Origin: Polyangiaceae bacterium
Lineage (GTDB): Bacteria > Myxococcota_A > Polyangia > Polyangiales > Polyangiaceae
Assembly (NCBI GenBank): GCA_016719945.1
Contig: JADJYE010000030.1
Coordinates: 496,001-560,000 of the forward strand
Direction: 5' to 3'
DNA length: 64,000 nt
Below are positions 34,778-43,542 of the stretch, in pieces. The first letter of the stretch is position 1, and the number at the start of each line of letters is the position of its first letter. The notes beneath the pieces were generated by a model, which was not told the origin of the DNA, made no database searches, and saw only the letters and a list, made by a program, of their open reading frames with translations. The position numbers and the translations under genes are program-made.

Positions 34778-37021
34778 CTACATCGCCACGGGGCACACGG
34801 CGCCCGAGACGGTCGCCTCGTTGTTGTCCTCCAGGCACTCGCTGACCTCGTCGGGATCACCCATCATCACCCCGTCGACGATGACGTAGAAGGTCCCCAT
34901 GTTGGCGGGCTCGTCGGGGATCTGCAGCGTCACCACCTCGAGCTGGCCGGGCAAGAGCGCGGTCGTCGTCGCGAGGCTGGCGAGCAGGGTGCCCGTCCCA
35001 GGGGCGCCGGAGTAGAAGTCCACGCGCACGCCCGCAGCCACGCCCAGGCTGCCTGCGTTCGACACGACGGCCCGCAGCTCGATCGCCGCTGGGCACGGAT
35101 CGAGCGAGACGCCGAGAGACACCTGCAGGTCGGGCGCGTTGAAGACCCCCGCGCCCTGGTTCGACTGGCGGTAGTTGTTGAAGCCGGGGGGCGACACCCA
35201 GCTCGCCGGCTCGGGCTGCGGGAGCGTGCCGTCGGAGTCGATGTTGACGATGTGGTAGGCGTGCTGGTTCCAGATACGGCGCGTGCGGACCCAGTTGTCG
35301 TTCGGATCCCCGAACAGGAAGACGCCGTGCTTCGCGTTGGCGGTCGGGTAGGGGCAGGTGAGGGTGCCGTTCAGGTGGTTGAGGTCGTTCGCGACCACGA
35401 CCACCTCGGTGTTGTTGTCCCCGTCGACGTCGGCCACGACCGGGTACTCGTGGATCGTGGCGGTCGACATCTCGAGCTCGTACACGACGGCCCCGGTCTC
35501 GCCCTCGTACACGCGGAAGTAACACTCGTCGCCGTAGACGACCTCGGCCGCTCCGTCGCCCTGGAAGTCGAAGACGCTGGAGCCGGTGCGGTTGGAGGAG
35601 CCGTCTTGCGTGGGGCTCGACCACTTCACGCTGAGCGCCGGCGTCGGGGCCGGCGCGTAGTCGAAGACCGAATACGAGGTGCCGTTGGCCGAGGCGATCT
35701 CCGGCTCCGGATCGGCGTCGAAGTTCGCGATCGTCGGCGGCCCGCCGGCGCCCGCCCCGGGCATCGTCAGCGTGGCCAGCGCGGCGCCGGTCGACACGTC
35801 GTGGACCCGGACCGTGCCGCCGGAGATCGACACCAGCTCGGGGGTGCCGTCGAGATCGAGGTCGGCGATCGCGGGGTAGCCATCGGCGAGGCCGTTGTCC
35901 CACAGCAGGGTGCCGGTCGCGTCCCACGCCCTGCGGCCCGAGACGATGTCGAGGGCGCCGTCGCCGTCCAGGTCGGCGACGATGCTGACCGCGCCGTAGC
36001 TGCCCTGCGACCCGGCGAGCACCCCGTTGTTGAAGCGCAGCGACCCGTCGGACTCGAACACCGCGCCGCCGACGACGATCTCGGCCGAGCCGTCGCCCTC
36101 GAGATCGGCGATGGCGACGGTGGCGGACTCGAGCACGGTGGTGAAGGGCGTGCCGTTCGCGTTCGTGCTGGCCCACTTGAACGTCCCGTCGTGCTCGAAG
36201 GCGATCAGGCCGCCGCCCATCTTGCCCGTCACGATCTCGACCATGCCGTCGCCGTCCAGGTCGGCCGCGGCGGGCGTGACGCGCGGCTGAACGCGGTTCG
36301 CGTCGAGGTAGACGTCGGCGGCGGCGCTCCATTTCTCCGCGCCGGTCGCCCCGTCGAGCGCGCGCAGGTAGGCGGCGCCGGCGGTGCTGTAGTTGTTCGA
36401 GGTGACGATCACGACGTCGGGCACACCGTCCTGCTCGAGGTCGACGACGACCGGCATGTTGATGACCTGCACGAAGGCGGGTTGGATCGCGGTCGACGTC
36501 CACGACCACTCGAGCTCTGGGGTGACCGGGTCGAAGGTCGGCACCACCTGGCACAGCACGTCGTCGCCCGGCTGAGGCAAGCACTGGTCGATGGTTGGCT
36601 CGCAGAACTCGTCCTCGGCGCAGTCGGTCCAGTCGACGCAGGCCGCGCCTGGCACCACACAGCTGCCCTCGAGGCAGACGTCCCCGGCGTCGCAGCACGT
36701 CTCTCCCGCAGGCCCACAGCGGACCTGGCTCTCGCAGACCGCAAGGCACGCGTCGAGGAAGCACTCCTCCCCGGTGTCGCAACACGCGCCGTCGGCGCAC
36801 ACGATGCCAGAGGCGCAGCCGAAGCCGCCGCCGACGCCGTTGCCTCCGCCGCCCTCCGCCCCGCTGCCCCCGGCGCCGCCCGCGCTCGCGCCCCCGGTCG
36901 TCGTCGTCGGGCCGCCCCCGTCGCCGCCTCCGCCCGATGAGATCGCCGTGTCATCGCCGCAGGAGCAGGCGGTGAGGCACGCGAGCGCGAGGACGGCGGA
37001 GACTCCAGAGCGGACGGGCAT
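34778..37021 (-). CDS. Large FG-GAP/VCBS repeat lipoprotein
   Basis: The 747-aa protein has a lipoprotein signal (MPVRSGVSAVLALACLTAC), a Gly/Ala/Thr-rich linker to about residue 70 and a Cys-rich segment of disulfide-type spacing (CADGACCDTGEECFLDAC, then GETCCDAGDVC) to about residue 150. The main body is a series of FG-GAP-type blades carrying Ca-binding loops (AADLDGDGMVEIV, IADLEGDGSAEIV, VADLDGDGALDIV, VADVDGDNNTEVV). A beta-propeller surface protein is the likely fold. The C-terminus is an immunoglobulin-like CARDB-type domain. Function is probably adhesion or binding (inference). Confidence 0.88.
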   Translation of the reverse strand: MPVRSGVSAVLALACLTACSCGDDTAISSGGGGDGGGPTTTTGGASAGGAGGSGAEGGGGNGVGGGFGCASGIVCADGACCDTGEECFLDACLAVCESQVRCGPAGETCCDAGDVCLEGSCVVPGAACVDWTDCAEDEFCEPTIDQCLPQPGDDVLCQVVPTFDPVTPELEWSWTSTAIQPAFVQVINMPVVVDLEQDGVPDVVIVTSNNYSTAGAAYLRALDGATGAEKWSAAADVYLDANRVQPRVTPAAADLDGDGMVEIVTGKMGGGLIAFEHDGTFKWASTNANGTPFTTVLESATVAIADLEGDGSAEIVVGGAVFESDGSLRFNNGVLAGSQGSYGAVSIVADLDGDGALDIVSGRRAWDATGTLLWDNGLADGYPAIADLDLDGTPELVSISGGTVRVHDVSTGAALATLTMPGAGAGGPPTIANFDADPEPEIASANGTSYSVFDYAPAPTPALSVKWSSPTQDGSSNRTGSSVFDFQGDGAAEVVYGDECYFRVYEGETGAVVYELEMSTATIHEYPVVADVDGDNNTEVVVVANDLNHLNGTLTCPYPTANAKHGVFLFGDPNDNWVRTRRIWNQHAYHIVNIDSDGTLPQPEPASWVSPPGFNNYRQSNQGAGVFNAPDLQVSLGVSLDPCPAAIELRAVVSNAGSLGVAAGVRVDFYSGAPGTGTLLASLATTTALLPGQLEVVTLQIPDEPANMGTFYVIVDGVMMGDPDEVSECLEDNNEATVSGAVCPVAM

Positions 37022-37112
37022 CGGCAGAGGTTAGCGCCGAGGGACGTCCCCCCGATCGGCAAAGGTGGAGCGCGCGACGCTCGGCGACGGGCCTGCTAAA
37101 GCTCCCGCCGCC

Positions 37113-40100
37113 ATGGACTTCCCGGAAGAGCTCCCGATATCCGCGCGGGTGCGCGATATCGCGGAGGCGATCGAGCGCCACCCCGTCGTCATCGTGGCGG
37201 GCGAGACGGGCTCGGGCAAGACGACCCAGCTGCCGAAGATCTGCCTGGCGATGGGCCGCGGGCTCTCGGCGCGCATCGGCGTCACGCAGCCGCGGCGCAT
37301 CGCCGCGACCAGCGTCGCCGCGCGGGTCGCGAGCGAGCTCAAGGTCGAGCTCGGGCGCGAGGTCGGCTACCAGATCCGCTTCGCGAGCCGCTTCGGTCCG
37401 GGGACCTACGTGAAGTTCATGACCGACGGCGTCCTGCTCGCGGAGACGCAAGGCGACCCGCTGCTGCGCGCGTACGACACCCTCGTGATCGACGAGGCCC
37501 ACGAGCGCAGCCTCAACATCGATTTCCTGCTCGGGTACACCAAGGGGCTCGTGGAGCGACGGCCCGACCTGCGGGTGATCGTCAGCTCGGCCACGCTGGA
37601 GACCGATCGCTTCTCGGCCTTCTTCGGCGGCGCCCCCGTGATCGGCGTGACCGGGCGGACGTTCCCCGTCGAGACCTTCTACCGTCCTCCCACCGACGAC
37701 GAGACCGACCTCGCGGAGCTCGTCGCCAACGTGGTCGAGGAGATCACCGAGCTCGACCGGCGCGAGGACATCCTCGTGTTCTTGCCGGGCGAGCGGGAGA
37801 TCCGCGAGACGGCGTACGTGCTCGAGCAGCACGCGCTGCCGCACACGGTCGTGCTGCCGCTGTACGGTCGGCTCTCGCAGGCCGAGCAGGCCAAGGTGTT
37901 CACCCGCTTGCCGCAGCGCCGGGTCGTGCTCGCGACGAACGTCGCCGAGACGTCGCTCACCATCCCCGGCATCGTCTACGTGATCGACGCGGGCGTCGCG
38001 CGCATCAACCGCTACCAGCCGCGGTCCGGGATCACGACGCTGCACGTCGAGCCCATCTCGCGGGCGAGCGCCGAGCAGCGCAAGGGCCGCGCGGGCCGCA
38101 CGCGCAGCGGCGTCTGCTTCCGCCTGTGCGACGAGAAGGACTTCGCGTCGCGCGCGCCCTACACCGACCCCGAGGTCCTGCGCGTCGGGCTCGCGGGCGC
38201 CATCCTGCAGATGAAGGCCCTCGGGCTCGGCGACATTCGCGAGTTTCCGTTCCTCGACCCGCCGCCGAAGCGGTCGATCGACGAGGGCGTGCGAGTGCTG
38301 GAGGAGCTCGGCGCGCTCGACGATGACGGGGCGCTCACCGACATCGGGCGCAAGCTCGCGCGCCTGCCCGTCGATCCTCGGATCGGGAGGATGATCCTGG
38401 GCGGCGAGCAAGAGCGAGCGCTCGCGGAGATCCTCGTGATCGCGTCGGCCCTCGGCCTGCAGGACCCTCGAGAGCGGCCGCTCGCGGCGCAGCAGAGGGC
38501 AGACCAGGTGCACCGCCGCACCGCCGACGACCGCTCCGACTTCACGTCGCTGCTCAAGCTGTGGCGCGAGTTTCACGCGGACACGCGCGGAAAATCGCAG
38601 GCGCAGGTGCGCAAGCTGTGCCGAGACCGCTTCCTGTCCTACGTGAGGATGCGCGAGTGGCTCGACACGCACCAGCAGCTCGCCTCGATCGCGCGCGAGC
38701 TCGGCTTGACCCCCAACGAGGCGCCCGCCGACCTCGACGCGGTCCACCGGGCGATCCTCCCGGGATTGCTCAGCCGCGTGGCGATGTGGCACGCCGAGAG
38801 CCGCACGTACCTGGGCGCTCGCCAGACGCGCTTCGTCCTGCACCCGTCTTCGCACCTGGCGAAGAAGCCTCCGTCCTGGGTGGTGGTCGCCGAGCTCGTG
38901 GAGACCTCCAAGCTCTTCGGGCGAACGGCGGCGGCGATCGACCCGAGCTGGCTGCTCGACGTCGCCGGCCCGCTGCTGAGGCGCAGCTACGGGGAGCCGC
39001 ACTTCGCGGCACGCAGCGCGCAGGTGATGGCCAAGGAGCACGTCACGCTGTACGGCCTGCCGATCTCCAAGGACCGGCAGGTGCACCTGGGGCCGATCGA
39101 TCCAGCCGCCGCGCGCAGGGTGTTCATCGTCCACGGCCTGGTGCGAGGCGAGTACGCGCCGTCCCCCGCGCCGCCCTTCCTCGAGCACAACCGCGCCGTG
39201 CTCGAGCAGGCCAAGCGGCTCCAGGATCGCGCGCGCCGGGGCGACGTCATCGCCGACGAGGACGCCCTCGCCGTCTTCTTCGAGCAGCGCATCCCGGACG
39301 AGGTGTTCTCTGGAAAGACGCTCGAGGCGTTCCGCGAGAGGGTCGAGCCGAGCGAGCCGAACAGGCTCTTCCTGTCGATCTCCGACGTTGTCGCGGGCGA
39401 CGTCGAGCTCGACCCAGCGGCCTACCCGGACGAGCTCATCGTCGACGGCGCGCGCCTTCCCCTGTCGTACCGCTTCGAGCCGAGCGAGGACGATGACGGC
39501 GTCACCGTCAGCGTGCCCATCGAGGTGCTCCCCCAGCTCGAGCCCGAGCTGTGGGACGCGATCATCCCCGCGTACCACCGCCAGAAGATCTCAGGGCTCG
39601 TGTACGGGCTCCCGAGGTCGCTGCAGCGCAGCATCGGAGCGGACGCCGCCCTGATCGAGGCGCTCGCCGCGCGGGTCCGGCCGCTCGAGGGGCCGTACCT
39701 CGCGGGGCTCTCCGAGGCGATCTTCCAGGCGAGCGGCGTCCACGTTCCGCCTGGCGCGTTTCGCAAGGACGAGCTGCCCCCCTACCTGTCCTTCCACTTC
39801 AAGATCGTCGATCGCGGGCGCGTCGTGGCGTCCGGCCGCGATCTCGCCGATCTCAAGCTGCGAGAGGGCGCGCGGGCGAGCGAGGCGTTCGCCCAGCTGG
39901 CCCTCGCCGCTTACGAGCAGGAGGGCCTCACGTCGTTCCCCGCGAGCGGGCTCGCGGACCACGTCGTCGTGATCGGCCCGGGCGGTCCGCTGCGCGCGTT
40001 CCCCGGGCTCACCCCGTCGTCGCATGGCGTCGACCTGCGGGTCTTTCCGTCGCGGAGGGAGGCGTCGCGCGCCACGCGCGAGGGGGTCCTGCGGCTCGCG

Positions 40101-40784
40101 CTCACGTCCCTCGGGACGACGCTCGAGGGCCTCGAGAAGCAGGTCCCGGCGGGGGTCGCGGCGAGCGGTCTCGCCGACGTGGGCAAGCCGAGGCGGCAGC
40201 TCGCGTTGCGCGCGCTCGACGAGGCGTTCGAGCTCGGCGACCCGCAGCGGCTCCCGCGGGACAAGGGCGCCTTCGACGCGCGCGTGGTGGCGGGCGCTGC
40301 GCGGCTCAAGGCTGGGCTCGCGGAGCTCGGGCGGCTCGCGGCGGACATCGCGCTGGAGCTCGACGCCGCGCGAGACGCGCTCCTCGCGATGAAGGGCAAG
40401 CCTGGGGCCCCGCGCGCCGCGCTCGAGGACGTGCGCGTACAGCTCGAGTACCTCGTCACTCCGGCGCTGCTGACCGTCGCGCCGCGCTCCGTCCTCCGGG
40501 CCGTGCCGACCTACCTGCGCGCGATCCGCGTCAGGCTCGAGCGCCTCCCCAACGGCCCCCAGAAGGACGCGTCGAAGGCCGAGGGGGTCACGCCCCTGTG
40601 GAGCAGCTTCATCAAGCGCAGGGCCGAGCTGGCGGCGCGAGGCGTGCCGGAGCACGAGCTCGACGCCTTCCGTTGGATGCTCGAGGAGCTGCGCGTCTCG
40701 GTCTTCGCGCCCGAGCTCGGCCCGACGGTGCCAGTCTCCCGCGAGAGGCTCGCGCGCGAATGGGAGCGCCTCACAGGCGCGTGA
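37113..40784 (+). CDS. hrpA: ATP-dependent RNA helicase HrpA
   Basis: The protein is 1223 aa from ATG 37113; GTG 37065 would add 16 residues, but family members begin near FPEELP. Walker A GETGSGKT lies at 30-37, DEAH at 127-130 and SSATLE soon after, then the helicase C domain (VFLPGEREIRE, ATNVAETSLTIPGI, RKGRAGR). The HA2, OB-fold and long C-terminal region complete the HrpA architecture at the usual length of about 1,300. DEAH helicases of this type remodel RNA-protein complexes and act in ribosome rescue or mRNA processing. It stands alone, divergent from the FG-GAP lipoprotein gene. Confidence 0.95.
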   Translation: MDFPEELPISARVRDIAEAIERHPVVIVAGETGSGKTTQLPKICLAMGRGLSARIGVTQPRRIAATSVAARVASELKVELGREVGYQIRFASRFGPGTYVKFMTDGVLLAETQGDPLLRAYDTLVIDEAHERSLNIDFLLGYTKGLVERRPDLRVIVSSATLETDRFSAFFGGAPVIGVTGRTFPVETFYRPPTDDETDLAELVANVVEEITELDRREDILVFLPGEREIRETAYVLEQHALPHTVVLPLYGRLSQAEQAKVFTRLPQRRVVLATNVAETSLTIPGIVYVIDAGVARINRYQPRSGITTLHVEPISRASAEQRKGRAGRTRSGVCFRLCDEKDFASRAPYTDPEVLRVGLAGAILQMKALGLGDIREFPFLDPPPKRSIDEGVRVLEELGALDDDGALTDIGRKLARLPVDPRIGRMILGGEQERALAEILVIASALGLQDPRERPLAAQQRADQVHRRTADDRSDFTSLLKLWREFHADTRGKSQAQVRKLCRDRFLSYVRMREWLDTHQQLASIARELGLTPNEAPADLDAVHRAILPGLLSRVAMWHAESRTYLGARQTRFVLHPSSHLAKKPPSWVVVAELVETSKLFGRTAAAIDPSWLLDVAGPLLRRSYGEPHFAARSAQVMAKEHVTLYGLPISKDRQVHLGPIDPAAARRVFIVHGLVRGEYAPSPAPPFLEHNRAVLEQAKRLQDRARRGDVIADEDALAVFFEQRIPDEVFSGKTLEAFRERVEPSEPNRLFLSISDVVAGDVELDPAAYPDELIVDGARLPLSYRFEPSEDDDGVTVSVPIEVLPQLEPELWDAIIPAYHRQKISGLVYGLPRSLQRSIGADAALIEALAARVRPLEGPYLAGLSEAIFQASGVHVPPGAFRKDELPPYLSFHFKIVDRGRVVASGRDLADLKLREGARASEAFAQLALAAYEQEGLTSFPASGLADHVVVIGPGGPLRAFPGLTPSSHGVDLRVFPSRREASRATREGVLRLALTSLGTTLEGLEKQVPAGVAASGLADVGKPRRQLALRALDEAFELGDPQRLPRDKGAFDARVVAGAARLKAGLAELGRLAADIALELDAARDALLAMKGKPGAPRAALEDVRVQLEYLVTPALLTVAPRSVLRAVPTYLRAIRVRLERLPNGPQKDASKAEGVTPLWSSFIKRRAELAARGVPEHELDAFRWMLEELRVSVFAPELGPTVPVSRERLAREWERLTGA

Positions 40785-40828
40785 ATGGGCGACCCGAGCG
40801 CCTCACAGGCGCGTGAGCCGGCGAGGCG

Positions 40829-41542
40829 TCAGGCCTCGACCTGCTCGATCGCCTCGCGCGGCGTCAGGTGCCCACGGAGCACCGAGAGGATGGCGTCGTC
40901 ATAGACCTCGCTCACGTCTCGAATGCCGGTCACCAGGTTGACGACGAGCTGCGGGGCCAGGGCCGTGCCCTTGAAGTCGAGGAAGTTCTTGAGGCGCACG
41001 AAGCCGTTGTCGGCGTCGATCTCGTACGCGCCCACCAGCAGGCCGTGGTTCACGCGGCCGATGACCTCGACCATCGCGCCCATCCGCTCGGCGGCCGCGC
41101 GCTCGCGGAAGACGAGGTAGGTGACGATCTGGTGGCCATCGATGAGCTGGGCGACGAGCTCGAAGTGCTCCTCGGCGGGGACCTCGAGGTCCCACTGGAC
41201 CACGTCCCCCTGCTCGAGCCGCGTGAGGCCGAGGCCGAGGCTCGCGAGGACGTCCTCGACGATGTCGTGCGGGCCGGCCGAGCGAGGGGCGCGCTTCGAC
41301 GGCGCGCGCTTGGCCGCCGCAGCCTTCTTCGGCGCCTTCCCCTTCTTGGCGGCCCCGCTCGCAGCGGGCTTCGCCTTCGCAGCGGGCTTCGCCTTCGAAG
41401 CGGGCTTCGCCTTCGCAGCAGGCTTCGCCTTCGCAGCGGGCTTCGCCTTCGCCGCAGGCTTCGGCTTGGCGGGGGCAGCCGCCTGCTTCGCGCCGCTTCG
41501 TTGGGGGGGGGCCTTGGGCTGACGTCGAGTGGTCTTGGGCAT
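40829..41542 (-). CDS. YbjN-like domain protein with Lys/Ala/Pro histone-like N-terminus
   Basis: The 237-aa protein has an N-terminal tail of about 85 residues made of Lys-Pro-Ala-Ala-Lys repeats (KPAAKAKPAAKAK...) like eukaryotic histone H1 and bacterial Alp/HU tails. A globular domain from about residue 92 follows (HDIVEDVLASLGLGLTRLEQGDVVQWDLEVP...), of the YbjN / type III secretion chaperone-like type: VTYLVFRER, GRVNHGLLVGAYEID, a short loop and two helices. The tail is expected to bind DNA or RNA, or be disordered. No membrane signal is present. It is the downstream neighbour of the CAP-domain gene. Confidence 0.8.
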   Translation of the reverse strand: MPKTTRRQPKAPPQRSGAKQAAAPAKPKPAAKAKPAAKAKPAAKAKPASKAKPAAKAKPAASGAAKKGKAPKKAAAAKRAPSKRAPRSAGPHDIVEDVLASLGLGLTRLEQGDVVQWDLEVPAEEHFELVAQLIDGHQIVTYLVFRERAAAERMGAMVEVIGRVNHGLLVGAYEIDADNGFVRLKNFLDFKGTALAPQLVVNLVTGIRDVSEVYDDAILSVLRGHLTPREAIEQVEA

Positions 41543-41554
41543 CGAGCTGTTCCT

Positions 41555-42456
41555 TCAGGGTCCGACGAGGACCAGGATCTTGACCGCAGGGCGACCTTTG
41601 TCGTCCTTCGCGGGGGCGGCTCCCACACCGAGCGTCAGGGAGCTCTTGTCGAGCGTGACGGCCGAGGGCTCGTACTCGCTGGCGGCGATCACGCGCTGGC
41701 CCGACACGATGACCGTGAGGCCGGCGCCTCGGTCTCTCACCTCGCCCAGCACCTTAGCGCCGATCGCGTCGAGCGCCGAGCGATCCATCGAGTCGTCGAC
41801 GAGCTTCACGTACTTGTCGGCCAGCTCGCCGAGCACGGCGCTCACCACCGGGGGCGGCTTGCCGCGAGCGCCGCGGCTCTTCGTGATCTTCTGGAGCACG
41901 AGCAGCTTCGCCTGCTCGGGGCTCTCCTGTGAGACGGTCCGCGCGAAGACCTGCACGAACAGCATCATGTTGGGGTCCTCGAGGCCGCCCTTCACGATGC
42001 CGACCCCCACGTGCGTGACGTCTTCGGACATCAGGTTCTCGAAGTGACCCTTGCTCTTCATCAGGCTCTGCTGCGCGAGCTCCACGTTGACGGCCTCGGC
42101 GAGGTTCTCGCGCGCCACCGCGATCGAGAGCCCGGCTGCCGCCAGGCGATCGTCGAGCGAGCCCGTCGTCGGCGAGTCGTGGGCGAAGAAGCGGTGGTCG
42201 CGCATGTCCGCCGCGTGCGCCCGCGCCACGTCCGCCAGTCGCTCGTCGTAGACCAGCGGGGGTTTGCCGTTCGCCGCGCGATCACGGTTCACGAGCGCGA
42301 GCATGCCCCGCTCCAGGGCGGCGATCTCGGGAGTGGCCGGGACCTTGGGCGGGGGCGCGACGCGGACCTCTTCGGCGCAAGCCGACAGCGGCGCCGCGGC
42401 AGCGGCCGCGAGGCCAAGAGCAGTGCGCGTCGGGTGGGAGGGAGCAACGCGCTCAT
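41555..42456 (-). CDS. CAP (SCP/PR1) domain lipoprotein, one frameshift in the signal region
   Basis: The mature part is a bacterial CAP domain (MLALVNRDRAANGKPPLVYDERLADVARAHAADM, then FFAHDSP, ENLAEA and GHFENLM), usually a secreted protein of unknown enzymatic activity, followed by a second beta-rich region. Its own frame has no start codon. The hydrophobic leader GLAAAAAAPLSAC has the right lipobox but is joined to ATG 42456 (MSALLPPTR) only by a shift near 42410-42420. The ATG overlaps the kinase stop (ATGA), supporting 42456 as the true start. The span is 3n+2 nt, so one base is missing. Confidence 0.8.
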
Positions 42457-43466
42457 CCCTTCGGCCGCGGGACGCCCGCGGGGGCCGGGAGCGCCGTGCC
42501 CCGCAGGCTCGCCACCTCGACGTCGATGTCGACGTCGATCTCGACCTCCCACGGCTCGGGCTGAGGCGCAGCGCCGACGCGGCTAGGGACCGGGATCTCC
42601 GCGATCGAGCGCAGCGACGACCACATCTTGCCGACGCTCGCGAAGCGGTCCGCGGGCTCGATGGCGAGCGCCTTCTCGACCCACTCGTTCATCGACGCCG
42701 GAAGATCGGCGCGGCGCTCGCTGATGCGCGGCCGAGGGCCGCGCGTGACGGCGATCAGGAACCTGTCGAGCGGCTGCTTCGGATCGAACGGCGGCGCTCC
42801 CGTGAGCGAGCGGTAGACGACCGTCGCCAGCGAATAGACGTCGATCCGCCGGTCGGCCTCCTTCGCGCGACCGCGCCAGATCTCGGGCGCGATGTAAGCC
42901 GGGGAGCCGGCGATCATGCCCTCCTGGGTGAGGGCCGTGGCGTTGAGGTCCTTCGCGAGCCCGAAGTCGAGCAGCCGCACGCCGCCGCGGGTCATCGTGT
43001 CGAGGACGAAGATGTTCCCGGGCTTGATGTCGCGGTGGATGATGCCGAGGTCATGTGCGGTGTCGAGCGTCTCGGCGATCGGCGTGAGCAGGGTGACGAT
43101 GCGGCGGACATCGATCGCCGCACCGAAGCGCTCGAGCTCGTGCAGATACGCCTCGAGGTCGCGCCCCGCGAGCAGCTCCATCACGATGTACAGCTCACCT
43201 TGCTTCGCGCGGTTGAACGCGAAGATCTGGGTCGCGCTCGTACCGGAGAGCGCGCCCATCGCCCTCGCCTCGCGGTGCATGCGCGTCTTGAACGCCGGAT
43301 CCTCGGCGAGCTCGGCGTTGAGGCACTTCACCGCGACCCGCGAGCCGAGCATCTCGTCGGTCGCCGCGTAGACCACGCCGTGCCCCCCTTTGCCGAGCAA
43401 CCCGGTCACCCGGTAGCGATCGTCGATGCTGTCGCCGACCGAGTAGCCGCGCGATGGAGCTGCCAT
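42453..43466 (-). CDS. Ser/Thr protein kinase (Hanks type)
   Basis: The 337-aa protein holds a complete kinase domain: Gly-rich loop GKGGHGVVY, catalytic Lys47 in VAVK, HRDIKPGN catalytic loop, DFGLAK and IAPEIW. The start at ATG 43466 begins about 17 residues before the kinase core. There is no transmembrane segment, so it is a soluble kinase. The C-terminus ends in an acidic Asp/Glu/Val-rich stretch (VEIDVDIDVEV) of unknown role. It is translationally coupled to the CAP-domain gene, so a regulatory link is possible. Confidence 0.93.
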   Translation of the reverse strand: MAAPSRGYSVGDSIDDRYRVTGLLGKGGHGVVYAATDEMLGSRVAVKCLNAELAEDPAFKTRMHREARAMGALSGTSATQIFAFNRAKQGELYIVMELLAGRDLEAYLHELERFGAAIDVRRIVTLLTPIAETLDTAHDLGIIHRDIKPGNIFVLDTMTRGGVRLLDFGLAKDLNATALTQEGMIAGSPAYIAPEIWRGRAKEADRRIDVYSLATVVYRSLTGAPPFDPKQPLDRFLIAVTRGPRPRISERRADLPASMNEWVEKALAIEPADRFASVGKMWSSLRSIAEIPVPSRVGAAPQPEPWEVEIDVDIDVEVASLRGTALPAPAGVPRPKG

Positions 43467-43542
43467 GGCGCGCAGCGTATCGCGCCGAGGGGCGGCGATC
43501 GAGTTGTCGGCGGCGAGCCCAGTCCGTCGAACGGTCAGGCGT

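Noticed and set aside
34745..36940. 731-aa plus-strand open frame
   Set aside because: It lies antisense to the FG-GAP lipoprotein and has no recognisable domain or signal.
36951..39578. 875-aa minus-strand open frame
   Set aside because: It is antisense to hrpA and made of charged low-information sequence.
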